64,000 bases of DNA from Candidula unifasciata (Eukaryota > Mollusca > Gastropoda > Stylommatophora > Geomitridae). The notes under the pieces were generated by a model. That model saw nothing but the letters and a program-made list of their open reading frames with translations. It was not told where the DNA came from and made no database searches. Of the stretch, positions 11,526 to 21,372 are shown piece by piece. Both the position numbers and the translations under genes were made by a program. Within the stretch, counting starts at the first letter, position 1. Each line of letters starts with the position of its first letter. The DNA lies in the NCBI GenBank assembly GCA_905116865.2, contig CAJHNH020000205.1:244230-308229 (forward strand), written 5' to 3'.

Positions 11526-11911
11526 GGTTTCCTATTCATATTTCATGTTCAATTTTCGCTTCGTACGCAGCATAGCGGCAGCAGTCATTAACCTGAGGGA
11601 TGTGTTTATTGTTTATATTTGTTTTCTTGGAAGTTCTTTAAGATATCCTACTTAGATGTTGTTTTGCTGTTTTTGTCTATTCTCTGGTTTATAAATAAAA
11701 AATTCTTGGTAGCACTGGACAGTTTGGCTTGGAGAGAGATGACCCTACAGCCTAATTACTTGAACTAACCTGAAACACATTCTGATACCCCATTTGAAAA
11801 ATAAATATTTATGAGAAGACAAAATTCATAAAGGGCTCTATGGATCATGCTGGATTTAATTCCATGACAGGTTGATCACATCAAAAACTGTACTCATGAT
11901 TGATTTAATAG

Positions 11912-12038
11912 CTTTTTCTGAGAATGCCATCCCTTCTCCTGAGACCGATTATGGCCGAGCAGTACTTTCTGAAGACCATTCATACCAAACTGGGTATGAG
12001 GAATTTACGTTTAAAGGCTGCCTCCACCTACAGCACAG
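11912..12038 (+). CDS. Cassette exon 7, with a GC donor
   Basis: 127 nt, 42 codons plus one base. It opens LFLRMPSLLLRPIMAEQYFL and continues THTK-like HTKLGMRNLRLKAAST. No GT lies at a position giving phase 1, but ACAG|gcaagt at 12034-12044 is a textbook GC-AG donor and leaves exactly phase 1. The acceptor is tgatttaatag. An ORF in another frame (11872-12207) overlaps it and is spurious. Confidence 0.85.
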
Positions 12039-12414
12039 GCAAGTGGTTTCTGTAGGTTCATTCTGTGTTAGATGTCAGCTGGAGTCTATCAAGTGCAGTC
12101 TGCTCAAGAACAAGGCAGCCGTACATATCAATGTCTCTTTTGGTTTTAGTTTTTTGCTTTTTCTTCTTTTCTGTTCTTTCCTTGTTTGTTTTGTTTTTTG
12201 TTTGTAGGATTTTTGGGAAAGGGTGTTGTGGAGTGAAGTTATAATAGTTAATGTAATGGTAGATAATCTATTCTTAGTGTGAAGTGCTAATGTCTTGAAA
12301 TATGGTTTGTAACTTTATGAGCTGACCAAACAACATTTCCCCAATAGTTTGTATTATCTATTCTCATAAAGGATTCTGGCAATCACTTACTAAAAACATT
12401 TTCTTCTTCTTCCT

Positions 12415-12655
12415 CTACTTCTTCTTCTTCTTCGTGTTCCCCAGCTGTAAACTCTGGTGGAAAGTTCTGGTTGTTCATCCACTTTTGGACTGCAGTCCTG
12501 TTTTACAGATCTGACTCATTTGTATGCAGACTGCTGGTTCCTTGCCTCTCAGGCAGATGCACTCCAACTTCGAAGCAAGCTCCCAATTAGCCGACTCTTA
12601 CGACATGCTTTTGGGTAGGCAGTGGTTCTATTCTTGTTTTCCCACACGGGAAAAA
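12415..12655 (+). repeat. Dispersed ~260-bp repeat, family D copy
   Basis: Begins in a CTT-rich tract and runs through cagctgtaaactctggtgg, ggcagatgcactccaacttc and ttttgggtaggcagtgg to a cacacggg end. At least ten copies in both orientations occur in the window. No terminal inverted repeat and no coding frame is visible; class unknown. Confidence 0.8.
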
Positions 12656-13407
12656 AAACATTTACTAAACTGCAGCTTCTCTTTAATATTGCTTCTCTGT
12701 AAATAGCTAAGAATTGTTTGTCACTGTGCCCGTTTATTTTATTGTGCACCAGTATCTTTTCTATGGCTTCTTAGAGAGTAATGAAATCATTTCACAATCG
12801 ATTCCTCGGCACCCCAGATTTCTGCTGCTACGTACGGTTTAGGGAATTTTTTTTTATTTTTCATGACCTCCAGACAGTGGTACGACAGTCACACCATGGA
12901 AGAGTTAGGGGTCTCACCATGTAATATTCCAAAAGACGGCAGTGGGTGCCCTGCAGCCAATCTCCCTTCTGGAAATGGCACAGTTAACTTGGTTTTTGTT
13001 TGGTATTCTTCAGTTGTCATCTACTTTCCTAGGCACTTCATCCCTTTAGTAGGCTGTATCTATGGCGATGACATGCATCTAGTGTTAAATATTTTCTTTT
13101 CTTTCTCAGTTTCATGTAACCATAGCTAATCTCGTTTAGTGTGATCATTGTGATCCTAACAGTTTTAGGTGAGTGGAAAGCTTTTAGGCCTGTTCTTATT
13201 TCATGAAACACTTATGCTCAATATATTTATAATCTTCTGGAGGAAACCTGCACAAGGTAAGTGTTGACCTGAAGCCAGCATACATATTCACACACACAGT
13301 TTGTCATATTCCTCTGTTTTGTGGTGTTTGGGCGTCGTGAAAGTGATGTATAAAGGCTGTAACAATTGTCCTTTAGAGGAATGCTGGTTTTAGGTATGCG
13401 AAGAAAT

Positions 13408-13620
13408 TCTTCTTCTACTGCTTATTCTCATTCTTCTTCATTTTCACCAGCTGTAAACTTTGACGGAAAGCCCTGGGTTGTTCATCCACTTCTAGACTTG
13501 AGTTTTGCTTACACACCCATTTTTATAGATATGGCTTACTTGTGTGCAGACTGTTGCTTCCTCGCCTCTCAGACAAATGCACTCAGACTTAAAGGAAGTG
13601 TAGATTCTATTTATCTTGTA
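13408..13620 (+). repeat. Dispersed repeat, family D copy (3' truncated)
   Basis: Shares cagctgtaaactttgacgg, gtgtgcagactgttgcttcc and cagacaaatgcactcagac with the other copies. The end with the cacacgggg motif is missing. It lies 300 bases before cassette 8. Confidence 0.75.
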
Positions 13621-13917
13621 GTGAGGATCCCTGTAGGCAACCTATTTCTAGGGTGACCTCAGAGAGGCTTAGATAGGGCTTGACCAGATGAGCCCAGATA
13701 TTGTTGAGCACCAGATACGGTCCCACACACCTGTGTCCTGTGAAGGAGTGGAGTGCTTTTAGACAGTAAGCTTGTTTGACGGCAGTGAAATCTGTAAAGT
13801 TTAAAGGAACTGACATGACCTCCCCCACCACAGCACACTTGTATCCCTTCAGGGGTCTTAAGACTTTTTACTCAAAAGCTGCTAGAGAGTATACTGTATG
13901 TTAAAAATCATTTGCAG

Positions 13918-14020
13918 TTGTTATTTCGTATGCCATGTCTGCGCCGCCACTCAGCTCGTATTGCTAGGATGCTTCTGATAAATGCCCAGCAGCGCACTTG
14001 GGTTAGTAAAAAGAGATTGG
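13918..14020 (+). CDS. Cassette exon 8
   Basis: 103 nt, 34 codons plus one base. The acceptor is aaaaatcatttgcag and the donor G|gtaagt. It opens LLFRMPCLRRHSARIARMLL and ends INAQQRTWVSKKRL. Arginine density is high already in the first half. No ATG-initiated ORF of reportable size covers it. Confidence 0.92.
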
Positions 14021-14092
14021 GTAAGTAGGCTCTAGAGAGCTATCTTATTACAGTGAACTTTAAAAAAATGCCAGTGTCTAGATGTAGTTGGA

Positions 14093-14345
14093 GACCTGGT
14101 AGCTCAAAGGCAAGATGGTTGCCTGCTGCTCTTAGGGTCTGGTGTTCAGATCCACACAGGGACAGATTTTTAAATAATTGACTGAGGTCACAGGTTGGTC
14201 CAGCTTAAAATGCACACCAGGAAATGCCTTGGAAAATGAAGGTGGTCGGCACAATGTTTACTGTGTCACCCATCGAGGCCGATTGCCTGTTAAAACAATA
14301 AGGCTCTTGCACCATATACCAGAGAACCAATGGCGAACTAAAGGT
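14093..14345 (+). repeat. SINE copy, family B
   Basis: The head contains a B-box-like ggtgttcagatccac. The body has ggttggtccagcttaaaatg, cgatgcc-like tggtcggcacaatgtttac and a tail with caccatataccagagaacc. It generates the start of a 192-residue spurious frame that runs on across cassette 9. Confidence 0.75.
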
Positions 14346-14649
14346 CTTTTTTTTTGTGGTGGTTGCTTTGTGTTGCTAGATACAATGACTGTTCACACTT
14401 ACTTTTTCTCCCTGTATTGTATTTTTTCCCCCAAACATTGCATCACTTTTGTTGGGGAGGGAATTGGGGGATTTGCAGGAGTTCTTGTAGTATATGTCTT
14501 TGGTCTTAAATTGTCTTTGTTGTTGGTACTTTGTTCTGTCTCAGGTGTCTCCCGTTTTGATCGGATAGCTCAGTCTGACTTCTCACCACAGCACAGCAAC
14601 TATTTCTTGATGAATAATGTGTTTGACTGGATATATATTGTGTTGTCAG

Positions 14650-14752
14650 ATGTTTTTCCGACTGCCAAATTTAAAATGTTACCCGAAGAGACTTATTGCA
14701 TACTTGTCAGACTCTACAAGAAAGCGAAGGTGGTATCAGAGGAACATGATCA
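14650..14752 (+). CDS. Cassette exon 9
   Basis: 103 nt, 34 codons plus one base. It reads MFFRLPNLKCYPKRLIAYL, then SDSTRKRRWYQRNMI. The donor is A|gtaagt, giving Ser. It is the only member whose first residue is Met. The overlapping 192-residue ORF at 14178-14756 is in another frame and has no splice or motif support. Confidence 0.9.
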
Positions 14753-15429
14753 GTAAGTTTTGCTGATAAAAGTATGTTTGTCAGTTTTTAATCTCTTCAG
14801 GCTTGTCACAGATTGTCACAAATGTAGCAGTAGGTGTACTGAATGCATCATATAGAAGTTGGTGTAGGTGTAAAAGGAAAGGGTTTCATTGAAAATATTA
14901 GACACCCCAGTAGTGGAGCTTAGGTGTTTATAATAGGTCAGAGATTTCTTATATGGCATTTTCTGTGTCATTGTCTGTGATGTTTGTTCTTACTGCAGGA
15001 TTTTTGACATTTTCATTGTCCTTTGGTCTGTGCTACTTAAGTAGAATTCTTTTCTTTACTCCATCACTTGAATTGCTGTTTCACTATCAATCACTCAAAC
15101 ATAGCTTGGTGTTTTTGAATAAGAATTTAAATGTTTGATCTCATTTAATTTTTTTTTGTCAGTGGTTAAAATGCATCTACATATCTTTTCTGATCACTAG
15201 CAACTATCTTACAGCACAATTAATCAGTATTATTTGAACTTTCAGCATTAAAAAAAATGTTCTTTAGTGGTTCCTCTCAGAGCACCAGACTGCATTTACT
15301 TTTTTTCACTGACGTGAACAGTAGTAAAGAGTTTGTGAATCGTACATTTGTTAACTGTTGCACCATATCATTGGTTTAAACTGCAGTATTTGTACTATGT
15401 CATTTAATAATGTTTGTGTAAACTGATAG

Positions 15430-15541
15430 CTGTGTGTCCGAATTCCCGTACTGGGACATCACAAGGAGCGCTTGGCTGAGGTATTTAATGTCACTGTTCA
15501 CCGCAGGATATCCTGGCGAAGGCGCTGTGGTGTGTTTGAAG
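15430..15541 (+). CDS. Cassette exon 10
   Basis: 112 nt, 37 codons plus one base. The acceptor is gtgtaaactgatag and the donor G|gtaagg. It reads LCVRIPVLGHHKERLAEVF, then a strongly basic VHRRISWRRRCG and a short VFE end. Ile replaces Met at the position before Pro. Confidence 0.9.
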
Positions 15542-16066
15542 GTAAGGCAGGTGGCCATTTATTTACCACAGGCAGTTAATCTCATAGGTAAATTAGGATT
15601 TTGATCAGTATGAGGGTCCATAGGCTTTGCGCAATAACTAGCTAACAGTGTAATTAAGATTTTACGCCTTTCAATGTTTATGATTAGGTTTGTAGATGTA
15701 TAGATTCTCAAAATTGTTTTGTTTCATGGTGTTTTACTCTTGCCAGTCATTCTTATTTGGTGAATAAGGTTGTTCATTTCTAGTGTTTTTCAGATGTTTC
15801 ATCAATTCTTGTTTCCTGTAGTTGAAAGTAGTTGTCGTGATATGGCATACACATTCCAGAATCACTTGATTTATGCAGTGTGTCATATTTGTGTGGTGAT
15901 ATGTTTTATGGAAAGAAAAAGAATACCTAATTGCTTTATAGAATTCAGTTACTAAACATGCCACATCAGCAGCAACATTAGGGCTGGTTAACATTTGTGA
16001 GTTTTGCATTGATTCACAAATGTTACTAATGAATCCTCAAAGTGAATGGTGATATTTCCTACACAG

Positions 16067-16166
16067 CTTCTCACTAGAATGCCCATTTTGTCCCATGAAC
16101 CAGAGAGGACTGCTCTGTTGCTTAACATTCGGGGGTCGCAGAATCTGCGCAGAAGGTCTCAGAAAG
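16067..16166 (+). CDS. Cassette exon 11
   Basis: 100 nt, 33 codons plus one base, among the shortest. It reads LLTRMPILSHEPERTALLL and then NIRGSQNLRRRSQK. The donor is G|gtttgt, which departs from the usual gtaagt and is probably weak. The acceptor is atttcctacacag. Confidence 0.88.
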
Positions 16167-16380
16167 GTTTGTCCTCATCACATGGATGTTACAGAATAGT
16201 GCGGTGCCTAGAATAATTCTTTATCTGTTTGTGCAATACCGTATTGTTTGTGAGCCAGGTTAAATTATGGCAACAGTTTTTCACCACAGCATTCACACTA
16301 CACATTTGACATGTAAACAGCATTTTTTCGGGTGTGCATTTTTATTGTAAGCTGTTTGTGTATTTGTGCTGCTGTTTTAG

Positions 16381-16492
16381 CTGGCACGACGTATCCCGCT
16401 GCTATCATTTAGTCTCAAACGGTTGGGCAGTTATTTTATAGAGCTGGCGAAAGCTAAGAGGTATAGGCTAAGGAAGACCAACTTTTCTTTGG
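16381..16492 (+). CDS. Cassette exon 12
   Basis: 112 nt, 37 codons plus one base. The acceptor tgctgctgttttag is strong and the donor is G|gtgagt. It reads LARRIPLLSFSLKRLGSYF, then IELAKAKRYRLRKTNFSL. Only 214 bases separate it from cassette 11, one of the shortest spacings in the array. Confidence 0.92.
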
Positions 16493-16595
16493 GTGAGTAA
16501 AATGACAGACTTTAATGCCTTAGCTCTTTCAGTTAAAGCAACACCTCAGATATAGTTAATTCTCCTTGAAACCCAGCCTACCTGTGTCGGTTCCG

Positions 16596-16857
16596 AAGCC
16601 CCATTTGTGGGGGTAAAGAAAGAATAGACCCCCTCCACCCGCCTGAACAAGCATGTCGTAAAAGATGACTAGGACTGTTTCCTTCAAAGTCGCAGTGAAA
16701 AGAAAGATGCCTGAAAGATGAGGAACCAACAGTCTGCATACAAATAAGCCATATCTGTAAAACGGATGACAGGCCTAAAGTCCAGAAGGGGCTGATGGCC
16801 AGAACTTTCCGCCAGAGTTTACTGCCGGTGAACGGTGAATGCTAAGAAGAAGAATAA
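16596..16857 (-). repeat. Dispersed repeat, family D, inverted copy
   Basis: Inverse complement of the family: it begins with gccccatttgtgggggtaaa, passes through gaggaaccaacagtctgcat and ends in tttactgccggtgaacgg before a gaagaagaat stretch. It directly abuts an inverted SINE copy. Confidence 0.8.
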
Positions 16858-16885
16858 TCCCAGCCAGTGCATAATGTGTCCTATT

Positions 16886-17170
16886 AAGTAAAAGTAAAGA
16901 TCCCTTTTCACGCCTTTCGGCGCATCGGGCATATGGGCAGAGCGTCCCATATTTTTACAGACCATCAGCACTCTGTGGGTAATGTGGTCAGCATTACGCC
17001 GGCTGTCTTTACTTTCCCAGGACAGCCCATCCTGGTACCCATTTTAGGCTGGGTCGACCTGCGACGTCCCATACCACGATAAAAATCCACGCAGCCTGCA
17101 GTGGGTTTCGATCGCGGTATGCTGGCTCACGAGTCGGACTCGCAACGCCTTAGCCACGGACGCCGCAATG
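16886..17170 (-). repeat. Near-complete tRNA-derived SINE, family B
   Basis: On the minus strand it starts gcggcgtccgtggctaaggc (A-box-like) and continues through gatcgaaacccactgcagg (B-box region), gtcgacccagcctaaaatgg, and catatgcccgatgcgccgaa. It ends in a TTTACTTTT-rich tail. This is the best preserved copy of the SINE seen in fragments throughout the window. Confidence 0.85.
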
Positions 17171-18114
17171 TGTCCTATTGCTTTACATTTAGTCAATCAG
17201 TTAGTCATTTGTGATCTGACAATTAAGGTTAGCTGCATTGGACCTCCAGCACACTCTGTCTCTGATCCTAGTTGTTCACACTTTGGGACTGCTGGTTTGT
17301 CCATCTCTTCACATTATTCTCTAATTTGTTTCACCGTTTAATTCTCTTCTTGCTGAATTATTGCAATTCTAAATTTGCCTTGCAGACCCCACCCCAAAAA
17401 AAAGTTGCCCGCTCCTGCTTTAGATGTTTGCATTGACTGCGCTTGCCCCTTATATTCGTATGTTGCCATTTGTTAACATGTTATAGTGTCCATGTTGCCT
17501 TCCAGTCACAGTTTATGTTGTATTCAGAACTCTGTTGATAAAGACTTTGGTCAAAACGTTTAATTGTAACTGTGCATGTCTTATCCGTTTCCTCCGTTAA
17601 GCTTTCTAGCCACATTTTAAGTTAACACCACACAGAATGGTTGAGTTCAATATCGATTTAGTCAGAATATACTAGAGAATTCTGGCTTCCTCAGTGATCA
17701 CTTCCATTGTGATTTAACCAGTTTAAAATTAGTGCCCTTGTGATATTTTGCAATGGTTATTTCCATTGTGATAGTGAAATCTTTAACTCTTCCAGTCCCA
17801 AGGAACACATCATTCATTTATAAGTTCCTACTTAAAAGCATAGTGAACGCAAGATGCGCTGAATATACGTCTATCTTTACTACCCTTGGCCCTCTGATGC
17901 TAATCTTCTAGAATTCAAGAGTTAAAAAGTCATGGACTTATGATGTTTGACAGTGGTTATCTTTCCTCTTAGGAAACTGCTACAGAGCCTAACCTTCACC
18001 CACCTAGGAGGGCATCAGAGGTATATCAGTACAGTATTTGGTATAGCCATAGGGTTGCCCAGTATTATCTATCTTGTAGTGTGGAAATGGGTTTCTAGAA
18101 TGTATTTTTGATGG

Positions 18115-18370
18115 ATTCTTCTTAGCATTCCCTGACTATAAACTCCTTTAGAAAGTTCTGGTGTTTCGTCCACTTTTGGGCTTGGTCTTATTCCAAAACT
18201 TGCATTTTACGTGCACATCCATTTTACAGATCTGGCATGTTTGTGTGCAGACTTGAAGGAAACACCCCTAGTTAGTCATCTCTTTTGACATGCTTGTTAA
18301 GAAGTGGGAGTAGTGGGACTATCCTTTTTCTCTTTGAATGGGGCCCTGGAACCCACACTGGGAGTTCTTG
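18115..18370 (+). repeat. Dispersed repeat, family D (degraded copy)
   Basis: Recognisable from actataaactcctttagaa, tttgtgtgcagacttgaagg and the end motif tggggccctggaacccacac. Internal deletions remove part of the body. It lies about 210 bases before cassette 13. Confidence 0.75.
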
Positions 18371-18580
18371 ATGGATTTAACATCAGTATCATCACCAGTC
18401 CTGGAGGGAAACAAATGGTTGTGTCTTCATTCTCCAAACATTTTAGTGGCGTCACTCCTTTTATGAAATAAACTAACGTTTGGGTCCAGTTTCACCACAG
18501 TGTACATTGATACTTTGTTTGTTCGGAAAATTTAAGCTGAGACCTTGCTGATATTGTTTGTTTTTGGGACTACTTGGTAG

Positions 18581-18680
18581 CTGTTTTTACGCCTCCCGTT
18601 GCTGCAAGGTAATTTACGCCGTTCTGAATTGCTCTTCATGCAAACTGTGAGGGTACGGAGAGCTTTCTGGAAACGACAAG
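18581..18680 (+). CDS. Cassette exon 13
   Basis: 100 nt, 33 codons plus one base. The acceptor is gggactacttggtag and the donor G|gtaggt. It reads LFLRLPLLQGNLRRSELLF, then MQTVRVRRAFWKRQ. A gtaattt inside the exon (18621) would break the phase and is not a donor. No ATG-initiated ORF covers it. Confidence 0.92.
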
Positions 18681-19204
18681 GTAGGTGGCTGTTATCCAGC
18701 CTTTGGGTTGTCTGTCATTGTTCTTGGAGAAACAGAGGGACAGCACGGTTTAGAACTGCATCTCTTTAAATGAAGTATGCCAAGTACTGATCATTACTGG
18801 ATTTGTGAAATACATGACTTCTATTGGTCATAGATTAGTTAGCTAGCCTTCTTTGATAACACCCATCCCCCTTTTCCCCTTTCTCCTCCCAGGACTAGAA
18901 GAACATGTGTACTTGTGATGTTTTCACTCCTTTGGTGATGTTTTCACTCCTTTGGTGTATCAGGCAGGTAATGCTAGATCAACATTGTTATAAACTGTTT
19001 GGCAGTCACTTAGTACTTCCTGTACTTCCCATGATATTTCTTTGTTATATTTTTAGCTGGGTCAGTATGGGAACCCTTGGTCAGTTATTTTAAAGAGAAA
19101 CCTTCCCCATGAGGATTTGGACTCCATAAATTCAGGCTGTATGGCAAGCGTCCATACATTTTGTACTGCCGCTCTCATTACATTTCGAACCACCGCTCTC
19201 ATGT

Positions 19205-19318
19205 GGTTGTGGGATGGGGTGTGTTGTTAAAATATCTCCACAGAAGAGAAAAAAAGACTAAATAGTATGATCTGTAGCCAGAGACTGAAGCAGTTTATGG
19301 AGGCATATTCAGTGAAAG
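19205..19318 (+). pseudogene. Possible degenerate cassette
   Basis: TTGTTAAAATATCTCCACAG gives LLKYLHR in the position of the family's opening motif. Downstream, a frame ending AYSVK+G at the donor G|gtaatc leaves phase 1. The two halves are out of frame by an indel and the reading frame from the start meets TAA. There is no proper AG acceptor before TTGTTA. It could be a dead cassette or coincidence. Confidence 0.3.
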
Positions 19319-19433
19319 GTAATCCTTTGAAAACAAATATAAAAAGAAAACTACAACAGTTTAGCTCATATCATCTTGCTTTTTGGTAAGGCATATGTGG
19401 AATGTAAAGAATATATTGAATTAGCTGGTGTCT

Positions 19434-19900
19434 CTGGTTAGTCTTTGCTTGTGTGGGCACAACTATGTGTGAGAAGATGTGTTCTGACATAGTGCATTCA
19501 GTGTTGAATTAGTAAGTGTCCCTGGTTGGTCTTTGGTATAGGCTCACACTGATCTATCTGTGAGAGGATGTGTTCTGATGTAGTGCTGTCAGTTTTGAAT
19601 TTCCTGTTTGGTTTTTGGTATAGGCTTACACTGATCTATGTGTGAGAGGATGTGTTCTGATGTAGTGCTATCTGTGTTGAATTTATAAATGTCCCTCGTT
19701 GGTCTTTGGTATAGGCCCACACTGACCTATGTGTGAGAGGATGTGTTTTGATTTCATGCTGTCATTGTTGAATTAGTTTGTGTCCCTCGTTGTTCTTTGG
19801 TATAGGCACACACTGATGTATGTGTAAGAGGATGTGTTTTGATGTAGTGTTATCAGTACTCAGCAACAGTCTCTGGTTGGTCTTTGCCTTATGGTGTAGG
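19434..19900 (+). repeat. Tandem repeat, ~95-120 bp unit, about five copies
   Basis: Repeated blocks contain ggtctttggtataggc, then cacactgatctatgtgtgag and aggatgtgttctgatgtagt. Copies differ by substitutions and small indels. Non-coding, within the intron between cassettes 13 and 14. Confidence 0.85.
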
Positions 19901-19910
19901 CACACACCGA

Positions 19911-20134
19911 CTTATATCTAAGAGGATGGATTATTCTTTCGCTAAATCACATGTAAGTGGGCCTTTGTGACAGTAATGTGCCACGACTTATATCTAAGAG
20001 GATGGATTATTCTTTCGCTAAATCACATGTAAGTGGGCCTTTGTGACAGTAATGTGCCACAACTTATATCTAAGAGGATGGATTATTCTTTCGCTAAATC
20101 ACATGTAAGTGGGCCTTTGTGACAGTAATGTGCC
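19911..20134 (+). repeat. Three-copy 76-bp tandem repeat
   Basis: Unit begins cttatatctaagaggatgga and ends gtgacagtaatgtgcca. The three copies are almost identical, so the expansion is recent. It follows the larger tandem array directly and shares the words aggatg and cacac with it. Confidence 0.9.
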
Positions 20135-21269
20135 AAGTCTCCTGTATGCTGAACAGTTTTATGACACTGAATCAGATTTTCAAGACTGCATGGTTTAGAC
20201 AGAAATCATTTCACTTCTATAGATTGAACTTCAGACCTCTACCAGAGATAGTCTCTTTTTATCTTCTGCATTCATCCAAAGATGTCATTGCGTTGTGCCT
20301 GTTTACAACATGGCTGCTATATTTGTACCTTTCAGCCGACACATTTGACTTCTACATGCACTTGTGGACCGGTTTAGCCTTCCTGGCTTTTTAGAATGGC
20401 ACATTACTCACCAGATGCTGTATATTGTGTTTAACTTTGGCAATGAAATGGTTATATCCTTACTGCACGTGTCAATAGTCCATATATTATCTTCCTGATG
20501 TTCACTAGTCTTTTGATTGTTTTGCATGTTTAGGATCAGGAAACACTTTTTTTTTCCAAGTTTTTCTACTTTCTTACTGTAGTTTGGTTATTTTTTTCTC
20601 TAGTTGGTCTTTGTTTTCATATTTTGCCTTTGTCAGACATCTGTCTTCTAAGTATGTGGGTTTTTTTTTTTTTTTTGGATCTAGGTTTCCTTGTAGTTTT
20701 TTTATTTTTGGTGGTCTTCACTTTCTTTTAAAATTTCAGCCCTACATTTTTATAAGCATTAAGCGCTCAACCATATTAAAGTGATTTTTCTGAGAGTTTT
20801 TTTCTGGAGCTGTAGGTGATTAATTGTGGCATGCAAGTAAACCTAGCGTACAAAGTCGGCCTAGCTAAAAAAAAAAACTCTTGAGTTGGGCCTATACTTG
20901 ACCTAACAAATTTTATACCTGTTTTTGGAAAGAATTGTTTAGGCTTGAAAATTCAACTTATACACCACAGTTAGTAGTATATGGAAGCTTAAGTATTTAC
21001 TCCTTATCATTTGTAGTAAAGGTCGAATAAGCAATATAGACTTCATTGTAAGTGTGGCTCAGGCTCTTTATTCAGGTAACTTAAGCGGTCATGCATTATT
21101 TGCACCAGCTACTATAGAACATTACCCACCGAGTGCTGATGGTCTGTAAAAATATGGGCGCTCTTCACGTGAAAGGGATCTTTACTTTACTTTACTTACT
21201 ATAGAATAAGATGGTAGTCTGTTATGAATATGGATCCTAGCTCCAGAACTGTCTGTTTGTCACATCTAG

Positions 21270-21372
21270 TTGATAAGACGAATGCCTTTGTTGAAGTATC
21301 AGATACTTCGAGTATCTCACCTGTTGTGTTACAATGCCGTATCTCGGAGGCATGAGGCCAAAAAGAGGAAAG
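21270..21372 (+). CDS. Cassette exon 14
   Basis: 103 nt, 34 codons plus one base. The acceptor is gtttgtcacatctag and the donor G|gtaggc. It reads LIRRMPLLKYQILRVSHLL, then CYNAVSRRHEAKKRK. It is 28/34 identical to cassette 15 by my count, and the acceptor region (catctagttgataagacg versus cgtctagttaataagacg) is also alike, indicating a recent duplication. Confidence 0.93.

Noticed and set aside
14545..14640. A further exon at tctcag before GTGTCTCCCG (VSRFDRIAQ)
   Set aside because: Phase 0 from that acceptor gives a stop after seven codons, and the motif lacks Pro at the right place.
14178..14756. A 192-codon plus-strand ORF
   Set aside because: Starts inside a SINE, crosses an intron and reads cassette 9 out of frame; no recognisable domain.
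16596..16857. Exon or gene on the minus strand in family D copies
   Set aside because: The same sequence recurs at ten places with disrupted frames, so it is a dispersed repeat.
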